DNA of 64,000 bases from Ectobius pallidus (GCA_964059195.1 CAXKWD010000005.1:92951882-93015881); one strand, 5' to 3'; positions 48,724 to 59,609 are shown, numbered from the stretch's first letter. Program-made: numbers and translations. Notes: generated from the sequence alone by a model not told the origin.

Positions 48724-49650
48724 ATCATTCATTCATTCATTCATAGTGTTCTGCCCAAGGGCAGGTCTTTCACTGCAAACTAAGCATTCTCCACTCTTTC
48801 CTGCTCTCAGCCTTCCTTTTTGTATCGGCATACAATCCATTTATTTTAATGTTATCTATCATCTGATATCTTCTTCTGCCTCGAACCTTCTTTCCATTTA
48901 TCATTCCTTCTAAAGCATCCTTCAGCAGACAATTTCTTCTTAGCCAATGTCCCAGCCAATTTCTTTTCCTCTTCTTTAGGAGCTCCAACAATGTTCTTCT
49001 TTCTCCCACTCTTTCTAGCACGTCTTTGTTTTTAATTTTGTCTGCCCATTGTATACGCTCCATCCTTCTCCAAATCCACATCTCAAATGATTCCAGTCGT
49101 TTTTCTTCACTCTTCCGTAGCGTCCAAGTCTCTGCTCCATACAGTGCTACACTCCACACAAAGCACTTTACTAGCCTCTTCCTAAGATCTTTTGCCATGG
49201 GCCCACAAAAAATTCTTCTTTTTCTATTAAAGGCCTCTTTTGCCATGGCTATCCTCTGTTTTACTTCCTGACAGCAGTTCATGTTGCTATTTATAGTACA
49301 ACCCAGATATTTAAAACTATCCACTTGTTTCACTGCTTCATTTTTGATTCGCGTGTCTACCCTCTTCGGTTCTCTTCCGATAACCATGGTCTTCGTCTTA
49401 TTTATATTTATCTTCATTCCATAGTCCTCACATCTGCCATTTAGCTCCATCAGCATGTTTTTCAGTGTTGTTTCATCCTCTGCTAGCAAAGCCATATCAT
49501 CGGCAAATCTTATGCACTTTATTCTTCTTCCTCCTATGTTTGCTCCTCCCTTGTTCAGGAAGCAGTTCTTTATTAAATCTTCCAAGTATATGTTGAAGAG
49601 AGTAGGCGATAAAGGGCATCCTTGCCTTACCCCTCTTCCCATTTTCATAA
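48724..49650 (-). mobile_element. RTE-like LINE, 5'-truncated, open C-terminal RT frame
   Basis: The minus-strand frame starts inside the reverse transcriptase at GVRQGCPLSPTLFNIYLEDL and carries the catalytic FADDM (residues 51-55 of a 295-residue frame). KININKTKTMV and SFKYLGCTINSN follow, then VALYGAETWTL and RRNWLGHWLRRNCLLKDALE, with a stop at 48770. This order is typical of RTE/BovB-like LINEs. The element ends in (AATG)n on its own strand (48724-48744). No stop interrupts the frame, so it is probably a young 5'-truncated insertion. Confidence 0.88.
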
Positions 49651-49754
49651 GTAACAAAATATCTCAAAATGATAAAAACCGATTCTTGCATTAAAACTTA
49701 TGAAATCCCCCTATCATAACTCAAATATACGAAAGCTACCTTCATTGCTCAACA

Positions 49755-50080
49755 TTCACTCGTGGCGTAATGGTTAAGACTTCTAGCTATATAATGCTAG
49801 GGGTCCCGAGTTCAAATCCTCATCAATCCAAAATTTACTAGTAGGAATAGGTCTGAAATAGGTAGGTAGGGTGAAGAGGAGGTGAGAGGAAGGAGACTGG
49901 GAAGGAAGAGAATAAAGAAGAATGAAATTATATTTTGTTTCATCAGTTGCGTAAGAGATGGCGCTACCATCGCTGCTAGTAGGCCTAGTACAAATGCCGC
50001 CGCTAGGGGAGTGATTGAGAGTAGGAGTGGGGGACTCTGTTGTCGTAAAGTACCATTTTCCTGCCATCGTTGATTTAGGT
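49755..50080 (+). mobile_element. tRNA-derived SINE (possible)
   Basis: CTCGTGGCGTAATGGTTAAG contains an A-box (TGGCGTAATGG). GTCCCGAGTTCAAATCC 45 bases later contains a B-box. Spacing fits a tRNA head, followed by a body of uncertain length. The right limit is a guess and no target duplication was found. Confidence 0.55.
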
Positions 50081-50213
50081 CTAAATTTTTTTTTCTTTAC
50101 ATGGTGACTGGTGCTCCAAAAATTCTATGTTATCTTTGTTCTCATGTTATCCAGTTTTCAGGATTTGTGTGTTAATATATAGTTATTTGTGCTTTCAGAT
50201 CCTTGAACAAAAC

Positions 50214-50456
50214 CAGCGTGGGATGCTGAAATACTATTGCAAGTTCCCTGGGTGCTCATGAGGATATTATGAACATGGAAAGAACAATCATATGTACAGA
50301 TTCTCCAAACAGCCCCAAGATGTCCTGGAAACTTGGAAAACTATTTGTAATATTCCAAATGGGGTGAGTTGTAATAATTTTTATGTTTGTGAAGACCATT
50401 TGTTGCAAAAAGACATGAACTACACTATAGACAAATTAAATAAAGGTATGATGTGA
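50214..50456 (+). pseudogene. THAP zinc-finger fragment 1
   Basis: A frame reads YYCKFPGCS, then after a TGA continues MYRFSKQPQDVLETWKTICN and NNFYVCEDHFLQKDMN. The C-X4-C ... Y-R-F ... W ... C-X2-H layout (Cys codons at 50238 and 50253; Cys 50388, His 50397) is the THAP DNA-binding zinc finger of host THAP genes and P-element-like transposases. The stop within the finger makes it a relic. A splice-like TTTCAG precedes it near 50200. Confidence 0.7.
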
Positions 50457-50539
50457 TTCCAAAGCATTTGCCTATCCATGAAAATGATAGGCCCATTCAC
50501 AGTTCCGATACTGATACATTGTCGGTATTGGTAAGTGTC

Positions 50540-50566
50540 AGGATCTGCAGGACGAGATATCTACAT
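50540..50566 (+). repeat. LINE 3'-tail fragment
   Basis: GGATCTGCAGGACGAGATAT followed by CTACATC matches the tail of the LINE at 35990-37020 with one change. It shows the unmodified GATATCTAC junction. Confidence 0.7.
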
Positions 50567-51111
50567 CTACGTCTTAGGTACTGAAATTCCAAAATCAGAT
50601 TTAACTCCCAGAAAATCTAAGACTTATAAAATCCAAAGATACGCTACTGCTAAGTTCTCAAAATTAAATATCTTTAAAAATGAACCGAACGACATGAAAT
50701 AATAATTATGAATAGATATGAAGAGCTGTGGATCCATTATGCCCTTTTGGAAGTCTTTTATATTAAAATTTTCTACGAACAGTAAGTTTTAGCACAAAAT
50801 CGTAATGCAATGTCAGAAATCGGTAAAAAAAACCTTTTTAACGATACCTCATTCATGCCTGTACAATTAGGACGTGTTGAGAGAAAGGGATCTTGACTTG
50901 AGAAATAATATATATATATGATAGAAAATTTTGCATGGAACTTATCATGCCCATAACTCCTGATTGATAAACATTTTGTTGTTCAGAGTTGCGTGCGATC
51001 TTCATGAGTTGACATTGCAACATAACGCTCCATGTATATTGTACTGCATTTTAAGGTCCGAATGCTCTATACATTGTGTGAGCAAGAACCTACAGCGAGT
51101 CTCACACAAGA

Positions 51112-51774
51112 GTTGGCCAATGATGTGGGTTTCTGCATCGCGGCAGGCTCAGCTCAACTCCTGAGCGATCGGGTGAAATATCTATGCAAATAAAGCCACG
51201 ATCAGTGTAGTGATTCAGGTTCTCATATTTACAGTTAAAATTACAACAAAAATATACATGTACCTCATCACAAGAGATGTTGGAAATGTTCTCCTCTTGC
51301 ATCCACACAATACTGGCACCTTTTTAGGAAATTTTCTTTCACGCGCTTAAGTTCAGCTTCAGAGATAGAATAAATTTCTCTTGTGATATTGTCTTTAAGT
51401 TCTTTTAATGTATGGGAAATTGACCTATTGACCTGTACACTTTGTTTTTCAAGTTTCCCCATAAATAATATTCACATGCTGTTAGAAGAACTTACAGACA
51501 ATATCACAAGAGAAATTAACTCTATCTCGGAAGCTGAACTTATGCGCCTGAAAGAAAATTTCCTAAAAAGGTGCCAGTGTGGATGCAAGAGGAGAACATT
51601 TCCAACAACTCTTGTGATGAGGTACATGGTTATTTTCATTGTAATTTTAACTGTAAATGGGAGAACCTGAATCATTACACCGATCGCGGCTTTATTAGCT
51701 TAGATATTTCACCCAATCGCTTGGGAGTTGGAGCTGTGCCTGCCGCGACGAGGAAACCCGTGTCATTGGCCAAC
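51112..51774. mobile_element. Palindromic element built from a transposase 3' end
   Basis: Two 285-bp arms (51112-51396 and 51490-51774) are inverse copies at an estimated 85-90% identity around a spacer of about 90 bases. Each arm, read outward from the centre, encodes ELKDNITREIYSISEAELKR, then a NFLKRCQ stretch and a GEHFQHLL-like end. That pattern closes many mariner/IS630-like transposases in insects. The unit is therefore two 3' ends head-to-head, resembling a foldback element. The transposase family is a tentative call. Confidence 0.7.
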
Positions 51775-52296
51775 TTTTTCATGGGACTCATTGTAGTTAT
51801 GCACTATTTTATAAACCCCGAGTCAAAGTTGCTTTGGATCAACTTTATAATTTATTCTATGTCTAGTAGGGTTAAGTTGGGTAATTTAAAATTTGTTAGT
51901 TTTTCTCAGTCATTCCTAACATTTAATTGTTTCTAGGATTTAAAATTAACTTTTTGGGCATATAAATAGATGAGGTACAATGAACCCATGCTTTTGTTGT
52001 TAATAACCATCCTTTACCTTAGTTACTATAGTTTTGATCTCTTGAAACATTATTAAATACAAGTTTCTTCAAATTTTAATGATGTCTGCTGCTTTGCTTC
52101 ATGAAGTAAACTGTCAGTGTTTTATTAAGTCAAAATTGAACTTTTAAAAACATATACTTGGTTGTCATTTGTGAAAATAAAAAGAAGGAAGAGTAAACAC
52201 TGTAATTATAACAAATATCTAACTGAAATAATCTATTACAAAATTTCCCAGTAGGCATTTACATTTACCAAGAATCTACAATTACCACATCTGACC

Positions 52297-52410
52297 CTGT
52301 TGTTTTCTGAATCTTTTTCCAGGAAGTGGTCTTCACAAATGAAGTAATTAGCACAATTCACTTCATTGCCTAGATTGCATATAGTTTTCCACTTGATAGG
52401 GATTCTCAGG
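52297..52410 (-). pseudogene. THAP zinc-finger fragment 2
   Basis: The minus strand encodes IKWKTICNLGNEVNCANYFI followed by CEDHFLEKDSENN, close to the second half of the THAP fragment at 50214-50456 (WKTICN...CEDHF). The first half of the finger is missing; an X repeat starts about 25 bases beyond the break. Confidence 0.65.
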
Positions 52411-52432
52411 GTAGGGGTCCCAGATGTCCTGA

Positions 52433-53303
52433 TTTTACTTTCTCGCATATACGTAGTGTAGAGAAAGTATTGTGATCGTGGCAAAAATCAAAGTCGAGAT
52501 AACACCGGGAAAGCATGTTTCAGATTGGTAGAAACCGAAAAAAATGTTTTTGGAATGACGTCTGTCTGTGACAAGCTTAGCCGGTAAACGGTTCATTGTA
52601 TTTACTTCATTTTTTGAACTAAGGACTTTTTCGGAATTTTATCGACCACTCAGAAATTGAGTTTTATAACTGAAATATTAAGGGGACTTTTCATGAAACT
52701 ATTTTGAAAAATTGGCTCTAACGATTTTAATGAAAAATTAAAATTGGAAACTCTTATCTATGACTAACAAACTGGCTGTATCCGTTTTTCTGCAAAAATG
52801 ACTTAGGGGGTACTTTACTCGTATCCATTTTCAATTTTTCTAGGCTATCTCCATCACATTGGGCGACACATGGAAACTTAGTACAGACAAGTTGTAGAGA
52901 AAATTAAAAAAGAACATTATTTGTTAAACACATTTCTTTATAAAATTAATAGGTATCAAGATAAAAACGATATAACATGACTTAAATGCAAATTTCAGAA
53001 CAAACATTTTGATTAAAATATGAATATTCTTTTGTTGCCCATAGTGGCAAGAATACTATAATCTAGATATTGTTGTGACATATAATCAGTTCACCACAGT
53101 CGTAATGAACGCACCAAAATCAATTAAAGGAAGGTGGTATGGAGTAATAGGGAAGAGGTCGTGGGTTCAAATCAAATTTCATGGCTAAAGAAATTTACCA
53201 ATAAACTCTTGTAATAACTCATTAGTGCAGCATTTACTTCTATTGTTCAGCTATATCTCAATGTATCCTGCATTTTGGCCTTTGCAATTGAGGAAACCAT
53301 GCA

Positions 53304-53346
<43 letters not shown>
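52433..53346 (-). repeat. Dispersed repeat X, copy 2 (full length)
   Basis: This copy runs, in element orientation, from an (AAT)n run (53304-53346) through TTGCCTTTG-type and B-box-like sequence (GGGTTCAAATC on the + strand near 53163) and the long AT-rich body to the terminal hairpin near 52433-52470. It is uninterrupted and defines the size of X at about 0.9 kb. It abuts THAP fragment 2. Confidence 0.78.
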
Positions 53347-53347
<1 letters not shown>

Positions 53348-54549
53348 AACTATTATTTCACGGTAAAAGCATTGAACATAAAGATCGACCCTGATGCTTT
53401 CCATTCTAGATACTTGTTAGTTTCATTACTGATATCATTAATACAACTGTTTTCTGTAAAAAAATCTTCTGATTTTAAATTTAAAAAGTGAGAAACTCAA
53501 TATTTTGCTACTGATCAGTTACTGGCACTCAATAGAAGAAAGCAGCTAAAAGTTTCCCTTTTTCTATTAACTGTAGCATGCAATGAGTTTTGTGGCATGG
53601 ATACAGCATCGAGGAGGCAGATGCTCACTTCCACACGTTAGTGGTATTCGTATATTTTGTTTTCTCACTTCTCTGTGTTCTGGCGAAAAAAAACCATCTG
53701 CTTGAACTCATATGTTTCCATATCAAGTGTGTTTACGTAGCATAAAATGCCCAAGAAAAAATGTTCTTTCAATGACCGCCAAGTGTCCCGGTGTTTTCTT
53801 GTCAAGAAATGGGACCCCTATTGTAGAGGGAAAATGCTTTAATCCCAATGGTTTATATGAGTAAAAATTGTACATCTTGAATGTAGATGTATCTGCTGGA
53901 AATGTAGATTACAAGTCATTTACAACTATTGGTGCAATCTATGTTAGCCTATTTATTAATATAACTTATTATAATCAATGTGTTTTGGATCTTTAATTAC
54001 AGTGTAATATGAAAAAAAGCTGTGTAAATACTTAATGCTGATTTATAATGTAATAAATTTAATATTATTTGTTGGATATATGTGAATATTTTCTCCTTTT
54101 TTTCCCCTCTCTCCTTTTATTGTATTTAACAAAATATTACATGATTTATGTTTAATACATTTTCCTTTTAGACTGGCTAAATTCAAATCTCTACTTAACT
54201 TTTTGTTATTAAGTGCCAGAATGGTATTCTTGATTTTTGACCAAATCAGTTGACCAGTACCCCCCTCCCCAAATGAATCCAGACTCTTAGATGTATATCT
54301 GCTATTGACGGGGATAACTTATGGTAAGTAAACACATTAACAATAAATATTTGTCTGTATTTTGTTAAACACATATTGTGGTAGTAGCGTAATTGAGATT
54401 TGTAGTTTGGGAAGGATATTTATTTACAGTAGTGCTAAAGAATTTCTTACTAAACATATTATAATATTTAAATAGGTACTCCATTAATAAATATTTATGT
54501 TGCAGATAGGCTTATAACAATATTAATATAGTACATATCGCTGACTCAG
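53347..54549. other. Intergenic stretch, no gene recognised
   Basis: A short frame near 53747-53830 (MPKKKCSFNDRQ...) has no match I recognise. Otherwise AT-rich and featureless. Confidence 0.4.
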
Positions 54550-54736
54550 TTCAATACTAATACATCTTAAAATCTGATGTTTTCAGAAAAGAGCATTTAT
54601 GTAGTTAGTTTTTATGCTAAATATAGATTTACAAGTCTCTTGCCTTTTATACGTGCAAATATAACTATGGACGGAAGTTGTCATCAATATATAAATGCTC
54701 TCAAAACATCAGATTTTAAGATGTCTTAGTATTGAA
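54550..54736. mobile_element. 187-bp foldback MITE
   Basis: TTCAATACTAATACATCTTA continues into AAATCTGATGTTTT on the left. The right arm is the inverse (AAAACATCAGATTTTAAGAT, then GTCTTAGTATTGAA). Arms are about 50 bp. No target duplication is obvious. Confidence 0.75.
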
Positions 54737-54878
54737 TTGGGACGTTGTTATTAGGACGATTCAAATTTCCCTCTTATACCTGTAGTTCCTACCAGGCAAC
54801 TAGGCGCGCTGCGATCGCTTCGTGTTTCCAAGATTTAACACAGAGGGTGCACTTCTAATAAGTTTCTGTTCTGTGGAG

Positions 54879-54938
54879 ATGGCGAGCAAACAAGAAGACG
54901 CGATCGCTTTAGTCGGTTTGTTAGTGGCCATGAAGTGT
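54879..54938 (+). pseudogene. Harbinger family 2 transposase N-terminus, cut off
   Basis: It reads MASKQEDAIALVGLLVAMKC, nearly the same as the start of the frame at 59336-59482, and then changes abruptly at the terminus of the next element. The insertion there probably truncated it. Confidence 0.6.
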
Positions 54939-54942
54939 AATG

Positions 54943-56783
54943 CTGCGTATACATATGCGCTCTGCTCCGCACGCGTGCCGCTCGCGTGCTGCTCGTTGAA
55001 ATTATTTTCACAGCGCTCCTCCCGCGTTCCATAGGAAAGCGACAAACCTACTGCGAATCACTAGCTTTCATCATTAGGCCTAATATTTTGTGTGTTATCT
55101 TGCTAATATGTTCAACACTACCGTGCTAGGCAAAAAAGCCTTAATTCCAATTTTTGCCGAAAATGAGTTACATGCATATCCACCATGTACATGTTGTTCA
55201 AAATCTGCTGAAATAATAAAATCACAGATTTTACATCCCTAAGCCCTTTTTGAGGCCTATCTAAAATGTCTCAACTCCAAAATTAGCTGCGTTAAGAAGG
55301 AAATGAGCCTTATGTCCATCATGATAAAGGAAAATACCTTATTTCCTTCTCAACGTGGGTTTAAGGTAAATTTCCTTCCTATTAGTAACAAACAAACCCA
55401 CAATCAGAAACAAAATTACCCTAAGTACCGAGAAGCTTTGAGTTAAGGTAGAATGCCATCTTTATTTGAACTGAAAATTAACCTGATCCAACAATACATT
55501 TTGAGATCAAAGAAACAGATCAAGAGAAAAAAATCCCTTTAGGCAGCCTACAGGCTGAGGTAGATTTCAAAGCGCTTGTGGTTTAATTTACTGTCACTGC
55601 GTAGCACTCTTCTTCTTTAGCCTTGGCATGACAAACCCGCAATAATAATTGCAAAAAAGAGGAAAGAGCACTTTTTCAAACATTCAAATCTCGCCTTAAA
55701 TGAGAGCTATCGAGAAACGAGTTATTGATTTGTAGAGTACTCATCAAGAACTTTTCAATGATACCCCACAAGACGTGGTTTAAAAAATTTCGAATTTCCA
55801 CCCCCACCCCACCCCCTCTCGTAACCCCAAAACCTCCGAATCGTTGATGTCACTGTGAACTCCATAGGGAGTACTCTAATTTCTTTGAACAAAGTTTCCC
55901 TCTATACTTCATAGGGGCCAAGATATAAAGTTTTCAAAATTTCAACCCCCTCCCGCGACATCCCCCTTGGGCAAATTTTGCTCATTAACGAATATGTTTG
56001 AACTATTGGACCTAGAAATAACATAATACAATTTGGTTCAAATATCTGCAAAATTACGGCCGCTAGAGTGTAAAGATATACTGTATATATATAACAATTT
56101 GAACGGGCGGTGGTTTCGTACTGAGGGAAGCATGAAACGTAAAGATAGGAAAGAATTTTTCTAAAATCATGACATGGTATCGATTGCAATAGGTAGCCTA
56201 AAAAACCATCCCATATCTGAAGGAAAAATATAAAGATCAGCAAAAACATCAAACATTTGTTGTCTAGCGTTTTATGCCCAGGGTATTATTTACAAGGATA
56301 TTGTGCATTTCCTTTGTAGGTTTGTGAGAATATAGTTAACACTCCAATGTAAATTGTATTTAGAATTTTTAAATTTATAAAGAGATGATAGCATAAATGG
56401 GCTATTTTGATTGGATGTTAGCAGTTTATGATTTTTCAAGATCGGATGGATCCAATCAGTGATATTATCTTCATTGTTCGAATGTACTTTTAACCCTTCA
56501 AGTCTGACATTTAATTGTTGTTAAGGTGTTGTTGGAGGTGTTAAGTTTCAGGAGCGCAGGAGGAGCGCGAGCGGCACGCGAGCGGAGCGGAGCGCAACTA
56601 CCAAAAACACGTCCCAATGTGAAATCAGAAATCCTTTGTGTTCGTCGAAAAAACCGACAGGGGACGGATCGCGGTGAGCGGCACGCTAGCGGTTCGCGTG
56701 CACCTCAAAATGCCGTACCAATCTGCCTTCCGAGCGTCACGCGTGCGGAGCAGAGCGCAAGAGGAGCGCAGATGTATACGTAC
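54943..56783. mobile_element. TIR element with GC-rich subterminal repeats
   Basis: The left end CTGCGTATACATATGCGCTC runs into CTCCGCACGCGTGCCGCTCG. The right end carries the inverse (GCGTGCGGAGCAGAGCGCAA, then GATGTATACG). Clusters of GCGAGCGGCACGCGAGCGGA-like words fill 56540-56610. The 1.4 kb between is AT-rich with no recognised transposase. The subterminal layout recalls hAT elements, but no 8-bp duplication is visible, so the superfamily stays open. Confidence 0.6.
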
Positions 56784-56829
56784 CCATAGACACAAATGTT
56801 ATTTATTACATTTTCAAAAAACTAACAAG

Positions 56830-56882
<53 letters not shown>

Positions 56883-57261
56883 CTTGGGGTTTGTATTTTT
56901 TCCTCAATCTCAAAGGCAAAAATGCAGGATACATTGAGATAGAGCCGAACAATAGAAGCAAATGCTGCACGAATGAGTTATTATAAGAGTTTACTGGTAA
57001 ATTTGGGTGGCCACGAGGTTTGATTTGAACCCAGGATCTCTTCCCTATTACCCTATACCACCTCGCTCTAATTGATTTTGGTGTGTTCATTACGACTGTG
57101 GTAAACTGACTACATTTCACAACAATATCTAGATTATAGTATTCTTGTCACTATGGGCAACAAAAGAATTTTATTCATATTTTAATAAAAATGTATGTTC
57201 TGAAAATCACATTTCAGTCAAGTTATTTTGTTTTTATCTTGATACCTATTCATTTTATAAA

Positions 57262-57512
57262 CTAGCATGTGCCCGCGGCTTCGCCCGCGATAATTATTTC
57301 AAAAATTAAAAATTAAGAGCATAATAGTTAAATCATTATATTAACACCTAAATCATGTGGACTATATATCACGATTAGATAGCGTCACCTGGTAAAAGCG
57401 ACCTCAGATTCGAGTTCCTTGGCCCAGAAAACCCCTGTATAGTGAGTTTCGTCCAAATCGAACAACGTTTGACCATATTTAGGCTAATATTGATTATCCC
57501 TATAACAATAAC

Positions 57513-57587
<75 letters not shown>

Positions 57588-57932
57588 CCTCCTCTTCGGT
57601 GTAGGTTGAAAATTTCACATTATGTTTGCGTGCCTTGACATTAAAAACAAATGAATCGACCAGCGTGAGCTACAACATTCAAGAGATCGCGATGCTTTTA
57701 TGTCGAAGGTTTGACAAAAATAGCCAAAGCCTAGTGTAATTGATTTGTATTACTGAAAACTCATGCTTCGAAAACGGAATAAATACACGTTTTCTGCCCG
57801 TTTTTCACTCATAACTCACGAACTAAAGCGAAAATTAAAATTCCGGCTTCGAGGTGCACATTCCGACCCTTTAGTCCGCATATGTATAAAATTTCAGATC
57901 TCTGCGTTCAGTAGATTTCGCTGGGCATCGCG

Positions 57933-57968
<36 letters not shown>

Positions 57969-57993
57969 CTTCCTTTTATTAATCCTTTTATTA
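57262..57993 (+). repeat. Dispersed repeat Y, copy C
   Basis: CTAGCATGTGCCCGCGGCTT opens the copy. It is very close to copy B but has a much longer AAT array (57512-57587) at the same internal position, and it ends with (GACA)n and TTCCTTTTATTAAT. A/T-rich ATAAA-like sequence lies on both sides. Confidence 0.85.
57512..57587. repeat. (AAT)n microsatellite inside Y
   Basis: About 25 AAT units occupy the position where copy B has about six and copy A has none. Confidence 0.95.
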
Positions 57994-58519
57994 ATAAAGA
58001 TAAATGTATTTAACGAAAAAAGTTCTTTATAATCTTCTCTACAACTTTACTGTTTTAGGTTTTCATGTATCTACTGTAATGGAGATAATCTAGAAAAATT
58101 GAAAATCGATACGAGTAAAGTCATTTTTGCAGAGAAATGGATATAGCTATTTTATTAGCCACAGATAAAAGTTTCCAATTTTACATTTTTATTAAAATCG
58201 TTAGAGCCAATTTTTATAGAATCAAAAGTTTTAAAAAAGTTTTTATGAAAGTCCTCTTAGTATTTCAGTTATAAAACCGAAATTCTGGGCAGTTCGATAA
58301 AATTTCGAAAAATTAATTGATTCAAGAAATGAAGTAAATACAATAGACCGTTTATCCTCTGTGCTTGTCCACAGACGGACAGACGTCATTCCAAAAACAC
58401 TTTTTTCGGTTTCGAGGCATCGTGAAACATGCTTTCCCGGTGTTATCTCGATTTCGATTTTGATTTTTTGTCACGATCACAATACTTGCTCTATACTACG
58501 TATATGCGAGAATGTAAAA

Positions 58520-58726
58520 CTGTACAGGCGTGCCGGAGTGACTCACACACACGCTCAGGTCTACACACCTGCGCAGGTAGAAAGAATGGATTTTCAATTC
58601 TTCTCCGGTCGCCTGAGCAGGTCGCTACGCCTGTGCAGTTTGGTTGGCACACACGCTCCGGTTTACCTCTATAGGTCACCTATGCAGGTAAACCTCACCG
58701 GTATATCGTAACGTGTGTGCCCGGCC
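58520..58726 (-). mobile_element. Harbinger family 2 end, copy P2
   Basis: It is the reverse complement of 47392-47608: CTGTACAGGCGTGCCGGAGT at the inner side and AACCTCACCGGTATATCGTA near the terminus. It is cut at its inner side where X copy 3 ends. Confidence 0.65.
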
Positions 58727-58776
58727 TATACATACCTGAAGATACACTTTTTTCAGCACATTGTAGATGGCTTCAT

Positions 58777-59088
58777 AGGCGTACCGAGGGGGGGTTTTGG
58801 GGGTTTGAACCCCCCCCCCCCCATTGATTAAAAAAAGGAAAATTGTATCATTTTTTAAGTCTGCCCATAAATTACTTAATACAAGTATAAAGCGTTTGAA
58901 GCTTAAAACTCGTTATTTTGCGTCTAAATTTTTAAAATTTTCCGGGGGGACCCATGGAAGTTTAAAACTCGTTATTTTGCATCTTAATTATTAAAATTTT
59001 CCGGGGGAGAACCCCCGGACCCCCCTTTCCCTGGGGGGGTATCATACCCCCCCAGACCCCGCGGATGTTATAACCCCCCCATATGGTC
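58777..59088. mobile_element. hAT-like MITE with C/G-rich ends
   Basis: AGGCGTACCGAGGGGGG on the left and poly-C runs on the right bound 312 bp. GGCTTCAT (58769-58776) and GGCTTCAC (59089-59096) look like a target duplication with one change. A 59-bp unit (GAAGCTTAAAACTCGTTATT onward) is tandemly duplicated at 58898-59013. Confidence 0.55.
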
Positions 59089-59335
59089 GGCTTCACATGT
59101 CTCCGGAATTATTTTGCCAAGAGCTTGGGGTGATATTATAGTAGAATACTTGAGACATTCGTACGATCGACCCGTTGCAAGAAACCTCAAAGTAGCTGTC
59201 AGTCTTTCATGGGGAGAAATAGAAGTTCTCATAACTGTATTTTTCTTCTGTATTAGAGTGACAACAGTGTTTGGTAGACTTCTTCATTTATCCGCAAATA
59301 ATTACGGTAATCTGTAGGATCTGAACTTAACTGTT

Positions 59336-59609
59336 TTAGTAATCTTGTAGGCTATGAGTGTATTCATTTCTCTTTGTAAGCCAATCTTTACACCAGGCTG
59401 TGCGTTTTCGCTTCTTTTTACACTTCATGGTCACTAACAAATCTACTAGAGCGATCGCGTCGTCTTCTTGTTTGCTCGCCATCTCTCGACTGAGTTAAAA
59501 CCTTCCGGTTTACCGTAGCGTGTGTGTGCTCTAGCCTGCACAGGTATACCTTTCCGGTTTACCTGTGCAGGTAAACCTCACCGGTATACCGTAACGTGTA
59601 TGGCCCGCC
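59336..59609 (-). mobile_element. Harbinger family 2 end with transposase start (P3)
   Basis: The terminus GGCGGGCCATACACGTTACG lies at 59590-59609, with TTA outside (59610-59612), the usual PIF/Harbinger target. Inward, a Met codon at 59482-59480 opens a 48-codon frame (MASKQEDDAIALVDLLVTMK, then KKKRKRTAWCKDWLTKRNEY) ending at 59336. The R-W...W-L-KR-EY pattern resembles the beginning of HARBI1-type transposases. The rest of the transposase is not in the window. Confidence 0.65.

Larger units (their letters stand above)
56829..58519 (+). repeat. Dispersed repeat X, copy 3, interrupted by Y
   Basis: It starts with (AAT)n (56831-56879) and follows copy 2 collinearly in the opposite genomic orientation. 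It is split at 57261 by Y copy C, resumes near 57994 with ATAAAGATAAATG and ends at the hairpin and GTAAAA (58519). X copy 2 has the uninterrupted ATTTTATAAAGAAATG junction, so the insertion is directly demonstrated. It abuts a Harbinger family 2 end. Confidence 0.8.

Noticed and set aside
51571..51936. 121-codon frame as a separate gene
   Set aside because: It runs through one arm of the palindromic element and into flanking sequence; only the transposase C-terminal stretch in another frame is meaningful.
53225..53491. Tyr/Asn-rich proteins across AAT/ATT arrays (also at 56638-57120)
   Set aside because: These frames are translations of microsatellites in repeat X.
59114..59317. 67-codon plus-strand frame between the hAT-like element and Harbinger P3
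   Set aside because: No recognisable motif; flanked by transposon ends, so probably non-coding internal DNA.
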